64,000 nucleotides of DNA, taken from Piscicola geometra. Taxonomy: Eukaryota; Annelida; Clitellata; Hirudinida; Piscicolidae. A program made the position numbers and the translations under genes. The stretch is from the NCBI GenBank assembly GCA_943735955.1, contig OX030957.1, positions 2,352,209-2,416,208 on the forward strand, written 5' to 3'. Each line of letters begins with the position of its first letter. Positions within the stretch are counted from its first letter, which is position 1. The notes beneath the pieces were generated by a model. The model ran no database searches. It saw nothing but the letters and a program-made list of their open reading frames with translations, and was not told the origin of the DNA. Below are positions 53,101-64,000 of this stretch, piece by piece.

Positions 53101-56100
53101 ACCCCACTTACCCATCATCACAACCCCACTTACCCACCATCACAACCCCACTTACCCACCATGACAACCCCACTTACCCACCATCACAACCCCACTTACC
53201 CATCATCACAACCCCACTTACCCACCATCACAACCCCACTTACCCACCATGACAACCCCACTTACCCATAATCATAATCCCGGCCACTCTTTATCGCAAT
53301 CTCATCCATCCACCCACTATCACAACCCCACCCACCTACTATCACCATCTCACCCACCCACCTACTATCACCATCTCACCCACTCACTCACCCATCATCT
53401 CACCATTACAACCAGGAAAAACTCATCATTCTCACCTACTCATCTACCATTCTCTCATTCTCAAACTTTAATCCTCTCTTCTCCCTCTATTAATCTCTTC
53501 TCCTCTTCCATCCTCTCTTTCCATCATCTTCTCCTCATCCTTTCATTCACCCTGCCACACAACAACTTCAACAACTAGAACCACAACCAAAACAAAATCC
53601 CAGCAACAACACCACCCACACAACACCACCCCCCACAACACCACCCCCCACAACACCACCCCCACAACACCACCCCCACAACACCACCCCCCACAACACC
53701 ACCCCCACAACACCCCCCACAACACCACCCCCCACAACACCACCCCCACAACACCACCCCCACAACACCACCCCCCACAACACCACCCCCCACAACACCA
53801 CCCCCACAACACCACCCACAACACCACCACCCCACACACCACCCCCACACAACACCACCCACACAACACCACCCCCACACAACACCACCCCCACAACAAC
53901 ACCCCCACAACACCACCCCCCACAACACCACCTCCCACAACACCACCCCCCACAACACCACACTCCACAACACCACCCCACAAACCACCCCCCACAACAC
54001 CACCCCCCACAACACCACCCTCACAACACACCCCACAACACCACCCCCCACAACACCACCTCCACAACACCACCCCCCACAACACCACCCCCCACAACAC
54101 CACCCCCACAACACCACCCACAACACCACCACCCCACACACCACCCCCACACAACACCACCCACACAACACCACCCCCACAACACCACCCCCACAACAAC
54201 ACTCCCACAACACCACCCCCCACAACACCACCCCCCACAACACCACCCACACAACACCACCCCCCACAACACCACCCCCCACAACACCACCCACACAACA
54301 CCACCCCCCACAACACCACCCCCCACAACACCACCCTCCACAACACCACCCCCCACAACACCACCCCCACAACACCACCCCCCACAACACCACCACCCAC
54401 AACGACACCACCCACAACACCACCCTCCACAACACCACCACCCACAACAACAACACCCCCCACAACACCACCCCCCACAACACCACCCCCACAACACCAC
54501 CCCACAACACTACCCCACAACACCACCCCACACAGGTCCTGCAGCAAGAGATGGAGTCTCAGGGCGGCAGTCACATGTTCGCAGACGACATCTTCGACAT
54601 CGAGAGTCTCCTCGACAGCTGTCCCGACGTCGACACCATCTCGTGCCACTCCATCCCCAAGCCCAAACTCACGCCCTTCTTTCCCGCCAACCAGGAAGGC
54701 GTTCCCTCGCAGGTGGTTGTGGGGGGTTGATGTGGTTTTGGGTGGGGGAGAGGGGTGATGTGGTTGTGGGGGGGGGGAGGGGTGATGGTTGTGGGGGGGT
54801 TGGTGATGTGGTTGTGGGCGGGGGGGGGGGGGGGTGATGGTGGTGAGTGGGAGGTTGTGGTTATGGGGGGGGGGTTGTGGTGCTAGGGGTTGTGCTGGTT
54901 AGAGAGACATGGTGGTGAGGTTGGTGCTGATGTAGATTAAGATGATGATTATGATTATTGTTGTTATGATTATTACTATTATTATTATTACCGTTATTTT
55001 AATCATCATCATTATTAAGATTTGTATTGCCATTATTCTTTGTACGCAGGAGTCAGTGGAGCAGGTGGTGGTGGGAGGGTCAGGGAAGAAGAATGATAAG
55101 CTAGAGATCTTCTCCAGGAAATTCGATAAGGTGCTGCTGCTGAGGATGATGATGATGATGGTGATGATAATGGTGATGATAATGATGATGATTATGATAT
55201 CAATGATAAGATATTTAAGATAATTAGGAGGATGCTCTACAAATTCACAAGCTCACTAAAAACCCACTCCAAACATCATCCACCATTTCAACATCGTTCT
55301 TACCACCACTCTTCTTCACACTACTCTCTCTTCAACCAGCCACCCTTACACCATGCTCCTTCACACTATTCTATTTTATTACTACCCTCCCTCACCACCT
55401 ACTCTCTCTCACTACCTACCTTACCACCACCCACTTCACCCCCACCCACCCTATTACCACCCATCCCATCACCACCCTCACCACCCACCCTCACTCACAC
55501 CAGCTGCCCTCTCTCACACCATCCAATCTATCACCCTCTTCTACCACTTATCCTACGAACACCCTACCATCCTACCACCCACATCATCACTACCCCATCC
55601 CCTATCCTACCACTCCCTTCACTACCCATCTACCCAAACCTTTAACCACTCCCCCCCCCACACAACCAAGACGGCGAACGAGAGGGGGGGCAAAGGGGGG
55701 ACGCAGGGTGGGGAGGGGGGCCGCAAGGAGCGTAGGAACCTGGAGTTACCGATGCAGAGGGCTGAGGGGTCGATGGTGGTGGAGGGAAGGGTCTATGCCC
55801 TCAAAGATAATGACCACGACCCCCTTCAGATGGTGTGCTCGGGTGGTGGTGATGATGGGGGTGATGTAGTGTGGGTTTTGTGCTTGGGTGATGATGATGA
55901 TGATGGCAAAAAATCAGCAAAAATAACAAGCACAATATCAAAAAAAACATCCCAACTACAACTACAACACAACAACAACATCCCAACTACAACTACAACA
56001 CAGCGACACTTCCAAGAGAAGTTGTCCCTCATCATGGGTGACCAGCTGCTGCCAGAGTTCGTCTGTTTCCTCAACCACCACGAGCCCTCCTGCCTGGTAC

Positions 56101-56359
56101 ATGCATTCATCCATTCATTTGTTCGTTCATTCATTCATTCATCCATTCATTTGTTCGTTCATCCATTCATTCATCCATTCATTTATATGTTCATTCATTC
56201 ATCCAATCATCAATTCATCCATCCGTTCATTCATCTATTTATTAATCCATGGATTCGTTTTCTAAATTCATACCAGCACACATCCATACACACATGAACA
56301 CATCAATACCCATGCACACATCCATACACACACACACACACACATAAACACACACACAA

Positions 56360-56392
<33 letters not shown>

Positions 56393-59133
56393 AACACACT
56401 CACACAAACACACACACACACACAAACACACACACAAACATACACACACACAAACACACACACACATCCATACAATAGAACTTGAGCAGTCGCCTGGAGA
56501 GATTGGCATTGTGTCTGAACACTTCGACCCATGCAGACGTCAAGGCTGCTCTCAACCACATCATCAACCGCATCCAGAAGTTGTGTGTGGTGCTGGTGGT
56601 GGTGATGATGGTAGTGGTGTTGATGATGATGATGGTGGTGGTGATGGTGTTGATGATGGTGGTGGGGATGGTGTTGATGATGATGATGGTGGTGGTGATG
56701 GTGTTGATGATGGTGGTGGTGATGGTGTTGATGATGATGGTGGTAGTGATGGTGTTGATGATGATGATGGTGGTGGTGATGGTGTTGATGATGATGATGG
56801 TGGTGGTGATGGTGTTGATGATGATGGTAGTGGTGATGGAGGCGATGGTAGTGGTGGCCTAATACAGCCAAGCATGAAGTCGACGAGTCAATGACATGGG
56901 TAGTGGGCAAGTCATTTCATTGTGCCGCGGAATAAGAAACTTTTAATCTGACCCTGCTCGATGATGATGATGATGTCACCACACCACATCGTGATCATCA
57001 TCATCAGCATCATCACAACCACATCATCATCAGCACCACCACCACACCAGCATCATCACCACCACCACACCAGCATGAACTCTGCCACCTCTCGCCTCAT
57101 AAAGATCCTCCTGATCGGCTCCGAGGGCTACCTGCACTCGGTCATCAGGCCCTTCGTCAAGGTGCCCTCGATGCAATATCATAGCAATAAAATAATAATT
57201 ATAATAATAATATATAATAGTAATATTAATAATAACATATAATAGTAATAAAATAATAATAATAATAATATTAATATATAATAGTAATAATAATAATGAT
57301 AATAACATATAATATTAAAAGTAATATTCATAATAATAATAATAACATATAATATTAAAAGTAATATTCATAATAATACTCTTTTACTTTCGACTGCTAG
57401 CAATAGGGTTTACAACTATGATAATAAATATAATAACAGTAATATTAATAATATAAAATAGCAATAATGCAATAAAGATTTACAGTGAAAGTTGTTTAGT
57501 TTAATATGTGTTTTGAAAAAGTATACTTTGTATGAAGTTGGCATCACTGATCAGGTGGTGTCTGCCAGGTCTCCTGACGTCAGCAACCACGTGCGCTTCT
57601 TGATCGTTCCACTTGGTGAGTCAGCATTCGTCCTTCCATCCTTTCATCCACCCATCCATCCATCTATGAATCCCTTCGCCCATCTATCCATCAATCCATC
57701 CATTCATGCATCCCTTCATCCACCAATCCATCTATGGATTCCTCCACCCACCCATCCATGCATGTACCAATCCATCCAAAAATGCATGAATGCATACATC
57801 CAATAACCCATACATCCCATGCATCCATGCACCAATGCATTGCCACCGGCCCATGCATCCATCAATGCATCCATGCATCCATCAATGCATCATCCATGCA
57901 CCCATCAATGCACCATCCATGCACCCATCAATGCATCCATGCACCCATCAATGCATCCATGCATCCATCAATGCATCAATGCATTCCTACAGGCACATGC
58001 ATGTTGGCATGCAAGCTGGCCTCAGTGGACGTGACGTACAAGCAGCTCTTCCAGGACAACTTCTGGAAACAACTCTCTCAAGATGACCTTAAAGGTGGTC
58101 ACCTTGTTGTTGTTCTTGTTGTTGTTGTTGGTGGTGTTTTTGTTGGTGTTGGTATTGGTGTTGCTGTTGTTGGTGTTGTTGTTTGGTTTTGGTGGTAATG
58201 GTACTGTTATTTTTTTTTTGATTTTCTGTGGCAGGGAAGTGCATTTATTCATAAAACTCCACTAATAACACTTACAACAGTAATATCAGCAACCACAAAC
58301 ACAACATACAACAACCAATCACTAAAAAATAAAAACCACAACAAACAAACAACAACACCAAACAAACAACAACACCAAACAAACAACAACACCAAACAAA
58401 CAACAACACCAAACAAACAACAACACCAAACAAACAACAACACCAAACAAACAACAACACCAAACAAACAACAAAACCAAACAAACAAACAACACCAAAC
58501 AAACAAACAACACCAAACAAACAAACAACACCAAACAAACAACAACAACAAACATCGACGACAGAGAGCGACATGGATGAGGTGGTGAGGCGGGTGGAGA
58601 GGTTTGCGAAAGAGGCGCAAGTGCTGCTGCAGGTGCCCTTCACCGAGGTGGTCCTCACGCACAAGGAGAAGGGGTGAGGGGGGGGTGGGTGAGCTGCTGT
58701 GAAGAAGGGTGGATGAGTGGTTGGGTGTGGAATTGGGTGCGTGGATTGGTATGTAGGGTTTAGTGTGTGGGTGCGTGTGTAAATGTGTGGCTGGGAGATG
58801 GGTGAATGGGTTCATGCGTGAAGGGGATGGTGTGTGGTTGGGTGGGTGAAAGAGTGCATGCGTAGATGGTTGAGGGCACGGCGGTGGGTGCACGGGGGTG
58901 GGTGTGTGTGAGTAGTGGCAGGACTGAAGGGGCGTGAAAGGGAATCTTGAAAATAGTCATGTGTACAAGGGAGGATAAGGACGGCTGAACGGGTTCAGGA
59001 GTTTTTGGGACGGGTTAGTGGTAGTTTTGAACGTCTAGACTGGCTTCGTGTGCTGTGAAGACTTCTCACCAAGTTCTCCTCATTCGAACACAGGCCTGAG
59101 AGTCCGTCGCAAGTGGTCGTTCCCTTTGTCGGC

Positions 59134-59214
<81 letters not shown>

Positions 59215-60984
59215 TGTGTGTGTGTGCATGTGTGCATGTGTGTATGTGTGTGTATGTGTGTGGGGTGGAGAATGCATGTGAGTTCTTCCATGCAGGAAAT
59301 ACGACTCAAGTCAGTCGATTCAGGATCAGGTGGGTCCTTTCTGCAATTTCTGCATGTTCATCACTCATTGCATTTATATACTTCTAATTCTCTATGAATC
59401 TAATGAATATTTAATGACCTCATTATGCATTCACAAGACGTGGACGAGGCGGTGTCGAACAGTCCTCCGCAGACGAGTTTCCTGGAAAAGCTGAAGGAAG
59501 TCACCTCCCACTCCTCAGGGTGCCTGCTACATATCTTCATCTGAAAGGCTCTCTTACACATCGACCGATGCACAATCATCATCATCATCATCATCATCAT
59601 CACCTTCATGCAGCAGCCACCAGCAAGGCGCAAGCAGTAACAGTGGCGGTGGCAGCAGCAACCAAACGACAAACACAACATCCACCTCCACGACCACCAA
59701 TCCGACCACCAACAACACCACCACTCCAAGCATCAACATCGGCCCATCGGGGAGCAGCGGCGAGCAGGCGGTCGGTGCCGGTGGTGGTGGAGAGGGCTTT
59801 GAGGTGCAGATGGACTACTGGCTCGTCTCCAAGGCAGAGGTGGCCGCCAAGAAGGACGGCAAGTGCAGCCTCAAGAGCGCCTTCCGGTCGGTGCAGATCT
59901 TCAGACCCCTCGTCGACTGCAACAGCGGACTGTCGCTGATTTTCGCCGTTAAGGATAAGAAGCAGAAAAGTGGGGTTTTTGTTGGTGTTGCAATGGGGGG
60001 TGGGGATGGGCGGGATGGTTGGTGGGAGGGTGGTTTGATCGTGGGTGGTGTTGTGGTGGTTTGATGGAGGGTGGTGTGGTGGTTTGATGCAGGGTGGTGT
60101 CGTGGTTTGTTGGGGAGTAATGTTGCGAGGGTTTGTTGGGATTGGTATTGTGGTGGCTTGAGGTGGGGGGATGCACTACAATTGCCGTCTCGACATCACC
60201 ATGGCAGTAATGAGGCTGGGCAAGAAAACAAAGGACTTCGAGGGGATCAAGAACCAGCAGGTACGATACACTTGATCATCATTATCATCATCACCATCAT
60301 CATCGTTATTTAACAACTGTTTGGCAACTACCCACCATTCAACACACACACACTCTGCCTCCCTGCCTCGCAAGGTGGACAACATCAGCAGGCTTGTGTG
60401 CACGTCCAAGAGCTCGAACCACCTGCTCACTGGTCTCTTTCGTCCTTCCATCATCCATCTATCCGTCGTCATTCATTCATCATCATCCATCTATCCGTCG
60501 TCATTCATTCATCTTCACCCATCCACCCACTCTTAATGACTTAAAACTCGTGCCTTACCCACCCCCCTAACTCCACGTATTATCAATAGTATCATGCTTT
60601 CAATCACTTTACCGTACTTGAACCTCAAAACACCTCGAAACTATAGTCACTTCTTATAGATACTATTATTCTTATATTCATAACCACCCCTTGTACCACC
60701 CCTTGCACCACCCCTTGTACCACCACCACAACCACTACCACCCCTTGTACCACCACCACAACCACTACCACCCCTTGTACCACCACCACAACCACTACCA
60801 CCCCTTGCACCACCACCACAACCACTACCACCCCGATCACCCAGTGAACATCGACGGGTGCGACTGGGCGGGCATCAAGTTCTTCCAGGTGAGCACTCAA
60901 TGGCAGACGCACTGCAAGTCCCTGCCCGTGCTCCTCTGCTGCCTCCACCATGACGTCACCGGCTGTCACCCCTTCCAACTCTGA
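50158..60984 (+). CDS. PACS: Phosphofurin acidic cluster sorting protein (PACS), complete
   Basis: Cytosolic sorting adaptor that binds acidic-cluster cargo such as furin and links it to AP-1/COPI. 23 exons: 50158-50306, 50468-50555, 50854-50943, 51269-51394, 51858-51984, 52507-52637, 52966-53025, 54536-54712, 55050-55130, 55671-55832, 56004-56096, 56479-56582, 57074-57161, 57555-57615, 57993-58094, 58565-58673, 59094-59133, 59296-59329, 59438-59519, 59614-59969, 60208-60260, 60375-60432, 60845-60984. Sum 2511 bp, 836 residues. Furin-binding region: [57 protein letters not shown]. Acidic autoregulatory cluster: [20 protein letters not shown]. Middle region: [27 protein letters not shown]-terminal region: [66 protein letters not shown]. 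The exon ends at 55832 and 56582 are the least certain. Exon 59614-59969 carries a low-complexity Ser/Thr/Asn/Gly linker. Upstream, the FASTK gene ends only 225 bp away. Confidence 0.96.
51110..51268. repeat. Pyrimidine (TTC/TCC/ATC) tract in a PACS intron
   Basis: Irregular CCTCTTCATCTTC repeats run straight into the acceptor CTCCTCAG of the exon at 51269, forming its pyrimidine tract. Confidence 0.88.
51395..51600. repeat. GAT/GAG tract following a PACS donor
   Basis: Irregular GATGATGAGGAGGA repeats start immediately after the donor GTAGAT at 51395, mirroring the pyrimidine tract on the other side of the 126-bp exon. Confidence 0.88.
52000..52185. repeat. 12-bp array (TTGACCTTCCAT / TTGACCTTTGAT)
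   Basis: About 15 copies of a TTGACCTTYSAT 12-mer in two alternating variants, immediately after the PACS donor at 51985. Confidence 0.92.
53040..53275. repeat. 22-bp minisatellite in a PACS intron
   Basis: About ten copies of CCCACTTACCCACCATCACA plus AC with GACA/ATCA variants. It grades into irregular CACCCACCTACTATC units to about 53400. Confidence 0.92.
53575..54535. repeat. ~960-bp (ACAACACCACCCCC)n array in a PACS intron
   Basis: About 65 units of 13-15 bp built from ACAACACCACCCCC with length-variable C runs, plus embedded higher-order blocks (a segment around CACCACCCCACACACCACCC recurs at 53825 and 54130). It ends at the acceptor CACCCCACACAG before 54536, so the array itself is the pyrimidine/acceptor tract. 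Confidence 0.95.
54713..54900. repeat. G-rich GGTGATGTGGTTGTGGGGGG tract
   Basis: Irregular units with runs up to about 14 G start at the donor of the PACS exon ending at 54712, directly opposite in composition to the C-rich array before that exon. Confidence 0.88.
56100..56262. repeat. (CATT)n/(ATCC)n array in a PACS intron
   Basis: CATTCATTCATCCATTCATT units with TTGTTCG interruptions. Confidence 0.92.
56325..56466. repeat. (CA)n tract with AAACACA interruptions
   Basis: Dinucleotide CA repeats broken regularly by an extra AA, ending about a dozen bases before the PACS acceptor at 56478. Confidence 0.93.
56592..56850. repeat. GATGATGGTGGTGGTGATGG array
   Basis: About nine units of 27-30 bp in a PACS intron; the source of artificial Met/Val and Asp/Gly frames. 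Confidence 0.93.
57180..57380. repeat. AATAATAATATAATAG-rich tract
   Basis: ATAATA units with a duplicated block (AACATATAATATTAAAAGTA) at 57305 and 57346. Confidence 0.85.
57640..57992. repeat. CATC/ATGC-type irregular array in a PACS intron
   Basis: CATCCATCCATCTATG and ATCCATGCATCAATGC units, some in larger blocks (CACCCATCAATGCA), leading to the acceptor TTCCTACAG at 57992. Confidence 0.9.
58330..58553. repeat. 17-bp array (CAAACAAACAACAACAC)n
   Basis: About twelve copies of CAAACAAACAACAACAC and its CAAACAAACAAACAACAC variant, a few bases before the acceptor of the PACS exon at 58565. Confidence 0.94.
59136..59262. repeat. (GT)n tract starting at a PACS donor
   Basis: The donor GTGAGT at 59134 runs straight into about 60 GT units. 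Confidence 0.95.
60690..60835. repeat. 30-bp minisatellite before the last PACS exon
   Basis: Five copies of CCCCTTGTACCACCACCACA plus ACCACTACCA, ending within about ten bases of the acceptor at 60844. Confidence 0.93.
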
Positions 60985-63416
60985 CCCACTTCGTTCCTCC
61001 CCTCTCTCACTCTTTTTATCTTCATGTCTCCGCTTCTTCCTTCTCTTTTTCTCATTTCTCTACTCTTCCTTTTTCCATCTTTCTCTCTCTCTCTCTTCTC
61101 TCCACGTCATCCTTGTCTTCACATCCTTTGTAATTCTTTTCATTCGAATTCTTTCGATTTTTTAAAGTCAATTTTCTCTCATTTCGTCATCACAGCCATA
61201 ATCCGTCATCATCATCATCACCATCACGATCATCATCAGCGTGCTTATAAACAGAACAATCTTATGTAAACTATTTTAGTCAGCGGTTAATTGAATATAG
61301 TTTCATAGTATTATTTATCATCGTAATCAAGATAGCCATAATCATCATCATTATCATCATCCTCATTATCATCATTATAATCATCATCATAATCATCGGA
61401 CATTCAACTAGATTTACGTTACCATCGTCATCATCACCACTTCTAAGTCCTATATTTTCACTTTCACGCTCGTTTATTTTGCAGGCTCCAAACTACTAAA
61501 GTAACACAGTTCAATCATGAAATACACACGCACAGTCACATACAAACACACACGCACATAGTCACATACAAACACACACGCACATAGTCACATACAAACA
61601 CACACGCACATAGTTACATAAAAACACACATACGTTTATATTCACATAAAAAAATACACAAATTCATAGTCATATACAAAGACAAATTTAATCATCTAAA
61701 AATACACATACATTGATTTGCACACACAAACACGCATAAACAGATCTTCAGTAATACTAGACCACCCCTCGCACTGTAACATCTGCAGCCGTTCTCGAGG
61801 CCATATTAAGGTGACCACGCCAAGCCACCAGCCACAAAAACGACTTCTTACTAAGACCACACTAACCGCCGTGACCACACAACTTCCAACACGACCACAA
61901 TATCCAACCTAAAGCGCATCTAATTAACAAGGCTACAGCGTCCGCCAATCCACAGCTACCAGCCACCACACCAACCACCACGACAACCACCACGCCACAC
62001 ACCAACCTCCACGCCACACACCACGACCACACTAACCACCACACACCACGACCACATCAACCACCACGCCACACACCACGACCACACCAACCACCACGCC
62101 ACACACCACGACCACGCCACACACCAACCACCACGCCACACACCACGACCACACTAACCACCACGCCACACACCACGACCACGCCACACACCAACCACCA
62201 CGCCACACACCAACCACCACGCCACACACCACGACCACACCAACCACCACGCCACACACCACGACCACGCCACACACCACAACCACACCAACCACCACGC
62301 CACACACCACGACCACGCCACACACCACAACCACACCAACCACCACGCCACACACCAACCACCACGACCACGCCAACCACCACGACCACACCAACCACCA
62401 CGACCACACCAACCACCACGACCACACCAACCACAGCAGCAACAGCTATTATTCATCTTTAGTGCCTCTTTCAATGATTCTATTGCATCACCTTCATTGA
62501 ACATCTGCATGGTGACAGACTCACTGACGGGGGCTGACTTTCGATTCTTTCGTTCATAAGAGACTACTCTTACACTACTCATCTGCCATCACCATCACTA
62601 TCATCAACTACGCTACCACCACTCCACTATCCACTCCATCATCTCTAGCAGCTCTACCACTATCTACTCCACCACCTCCACATCCACCTGCAAGCTCTCG
62701 TCATCTCCTCCTTGTCTGATGAGTATTGTCTGCTTTTGTGTGCACAGACGCTTCCAACGTACCCTCCACTGCAGTATTCTCGCGCGCATGTCAGCCTGCA
62801 TGTACGTCTGTATGTCAGCTTGTACGTGAGGCTTGATATTCATCTGTCAATATAATTGATTCATTAATATTCATAATCAATCATCATCACCACCACGCCC
62901 ACTCACTCTGCAGTGAGTGCTCAATCAGGAGGCTGATTCTCAGCTTTATTTTCACAGACTTTCATGAATTCTCTTTGTACCGGATGGTTTCGTCCAATAA
63001 ATTGTGGAATATCGTTTGCGTCATCACCAGCTCCACCAGGCCACCATCACCATTCCACAGGGCCACCATGGTGCATTGCAGTATTTGAACTTGCCACCTT
63101 TCCAACGGGTACACTCCATCACTCATTCATTCATTCATTCAGAATAATCTCAATATAATTCTTCACAGTGGCAAGTTTTTATTAACAGAGCTTCAAAGAC
63201 ACTGCCGGTGACAAGTTTTCTTGAATGGGTATTGCATACAATTGTACGATCAACTTATGTGTACAAATCAATGGGTAATAGAAAATGCTTGGAAAAGTGT
63301 GCACATATAATCTGGAAGCGGGAAAGGAAAGAAAGAGTCTCTTAAACGAGGGATGGCTAACATAAAAGGCATAACTATTCTAAGGGCAACAACGACCATG
63401 GTTCGGTAAAAAAATA
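60985..63416. other. Convergent PACS-EXOC5 interval
   Basis: Contains the PACS 3' UTR and the EXOC5 3' flank. It includes CTCTCT-rich sequence at 61080-61110, ATC-type tracts at 61205-61240 and 61340-61400, a ~26-bp ACACACACGCACATAGTCAC array at 61520-61640, and the CCACGCCACACACCACGACC array at 61960-62445. The rest shows no exon or RNA gene that I can recognise. Confidence 0.65.
61960..62445. repeat. CCACGCCACACACCACGACC array
   Basis: Units of 13-26 bp made from CCACGCCACACACC, ACGACCACACCAACCA and ACGACCACGCC in shuffled order, all on the C/A-rich strand. Confidence 0.92.
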
Positions 63417-63610
63417 TTAATGATGATGATGATGATGTACGTGGTGATGATGATGATGTACGTAGTGATGATGATGATGTACGTGGTGATGATGATGATG
63501 ATGTACGTGGTGATGATGATGATGTACGTGGTGATGATGATGATGATGTATGTGGTGATGATGATGATGTACGTGGTGGTGATGATGATGATGTACGTGG
63601 TGATGATGAT
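63417..63610. repeat. (GAT)n-TGTACGTGGT array at the EXOC5 3' end
   Basis: Eight or nine units of GATGATGATGATGTACGTGGT with 3-bp length variation, stopping two bases before the EXOC5 stop codon (63613-63615); it is therefore the start of the EXOC5 3' UTR or flank. Confidence 0.94.
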
Positions 63611-63612
63611 GA

Positions 63613-63919
63613 TCAAGCGAAGTAGACGGAGAGTTTGGAGCTCTTGTAGTCAGACCTGAGTTGGATGAAGTTCTTGAGGACTGACCTGTCCAGGCAGCTC
63701 TGGCGTGTGTTTCAAATGGTGAATCATCGTCGCTTAAAGCATTAACGCCAATACCAACCAGTTCCTCAGAGTTATAGAGCGAGTTGATGCTGTCAGGCAG
63801 GACGATGAGCAGGTTGCAGAGGGAGTGGAGGAGGGCGAAGAGTTGCGACGCCAGCGCCTGCTTCTGGTCCTTCACCCAGCGTCTGTACTCGTTCACGTCG
63901 CAAATCAGCATCATAGCGC
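63613..63919 (-). CDS. EXOC5: Exocyst complex component 5 (EXOC5/Sec10), last two exons
   Basis: EXOC5 is a subunit of the exocyst that tethers secretory vesicles to the plasma membrane. Two minus-strand exons are visible: 63919-63759 and 63699-63613, joined in phase 0 with a 59-bp intron. They read CDVNEYRRWVKDQKQAL, LFALLHSLCNLLIVLPDSIN, LYNSEEL, then SCLDRSVLKNFIQLRSDY and KSSKLSVYFA before the stop. This matches the EXOC5 C-terminus (ALCNLLVV.PDNLKQ ... LD..IL..FVQLR.DY.S..L..HFS). Residual uncertainty is the donor choice at 63758. The remaining exons lie beyond the window edge. The gene converges with PACS. Confidence 0.9.
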
Positions 63920-64000
63920 CTGTTGTTGTGGTTGAAGTTGTTGAAGTTGTTGTTGTGGTTGAAGTTTTTGTTGTTGTTGTTGTGGTTGAAGTTGTTGTTG

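Noticed and set aside
53543..54649. Very long Gly/Val/Trp/Cys-rich frames on the minus strand
   Set aside because: Translations of the C-rich intronic array of PACS; no unique sequence supports a gene.
58249..58893. Cys/Leu/Phe/Val-rich 214-codon minus-strand frame
   Set aside because: Made by the 17-bp intronic array and the antisense of a PACS exon.
60985..63416. Further PACS exons or an RNA gene between PACS and EXOC5
   Set aside because: The PACS C-terminus is complete at 60984 by family comparison, and no tRNA-, rRNA- or snRNA-like structure could be recognised.

Overview
This window is nuclear DNA from an invertebrate animal; I cannot place it to a phylum. The evidence is six conserved animal genes split by short GT-AG introns (cyclic-nucleotide phosphodiesterase PDE1, ESCRT-II subunit VPS25, mitochondrial chaperonin HSPE1/Hsp10, a FASTK-domain protein with a RAP domain, the sorting adaptor PACS, and exocyst subunit EXOC5), embedded in AT-rich DNA full of LINE fragments, a tRNA-derived SINE and several DNA-transposon families. 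I rebuilt the exons by hand from splice signals, reading phase and family similarity. Reading phase closes across every junction listed, although no transcript data were available. There are no CRISPR arrays, operators or bacterial features.

Layout. 1-3.4 kb: simple repeats downstream of PDE1. 3.4-10 kb (minus): PDE1, 14 recognised exons, almost every intron filled by a tandem repeat. 11.8-13.05 kb (minus): a complete six-exon VPS25. 13.1-15.6 kb: nested transposon debris (a MITE split by a LINE, and a Tigger/pogo fragment). 15.7-41.2 kb: three paralogues of a two-exon GT61-type glycosyltransferase gene (A plus, B minus, C plus) in a transposon-rich region. B and C lie in an inverted segmental duplication, and each copy preserves the empty target site of a transposon present in the other. 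41.2-44.3 kb: AT-rich repeats and hAT-type elements. 44.7-45.6 kb (plus): HSPE1. 46.2-49.9 kb (plus): FASTK/RAP protein. 50.16-60.98 kb (plus): a complete 23-exon PACS gene whose introns are largely microsatellites. 63.6-64 kb (minus): the two 3'-terminal exons of EXOC5, convergent with PACS.

The genes do not form one pathway, although VPS25, PACS and EXOC5 all act in membrane traffic and the GT61 proteins look like type II Golgi/ER enzymes. I see no clearly new biochemical system. The most informative observations are: (1) the GT61 trio with a sharp boundary between a diverged 5' end and near-identical remainder, suggesting gene conversion; (2) reciprocal empty sites that date two insertions; (3) a complete but decayed hAT element with a perfect 8-bp target duplication; (4) a 187-bp hairpin element and an 1.1-kb palindrome-rich hAT-like MITE; (5) introns that are essentially nothing but a microsatellite, with the repeat supplying the splice acceptor tract; and (6) a 225-bp FASTKD-PACS spacing with a polyadenylation signal overlapping the stop codon and a strong orphan acceptor, which could mean trans-splicing.
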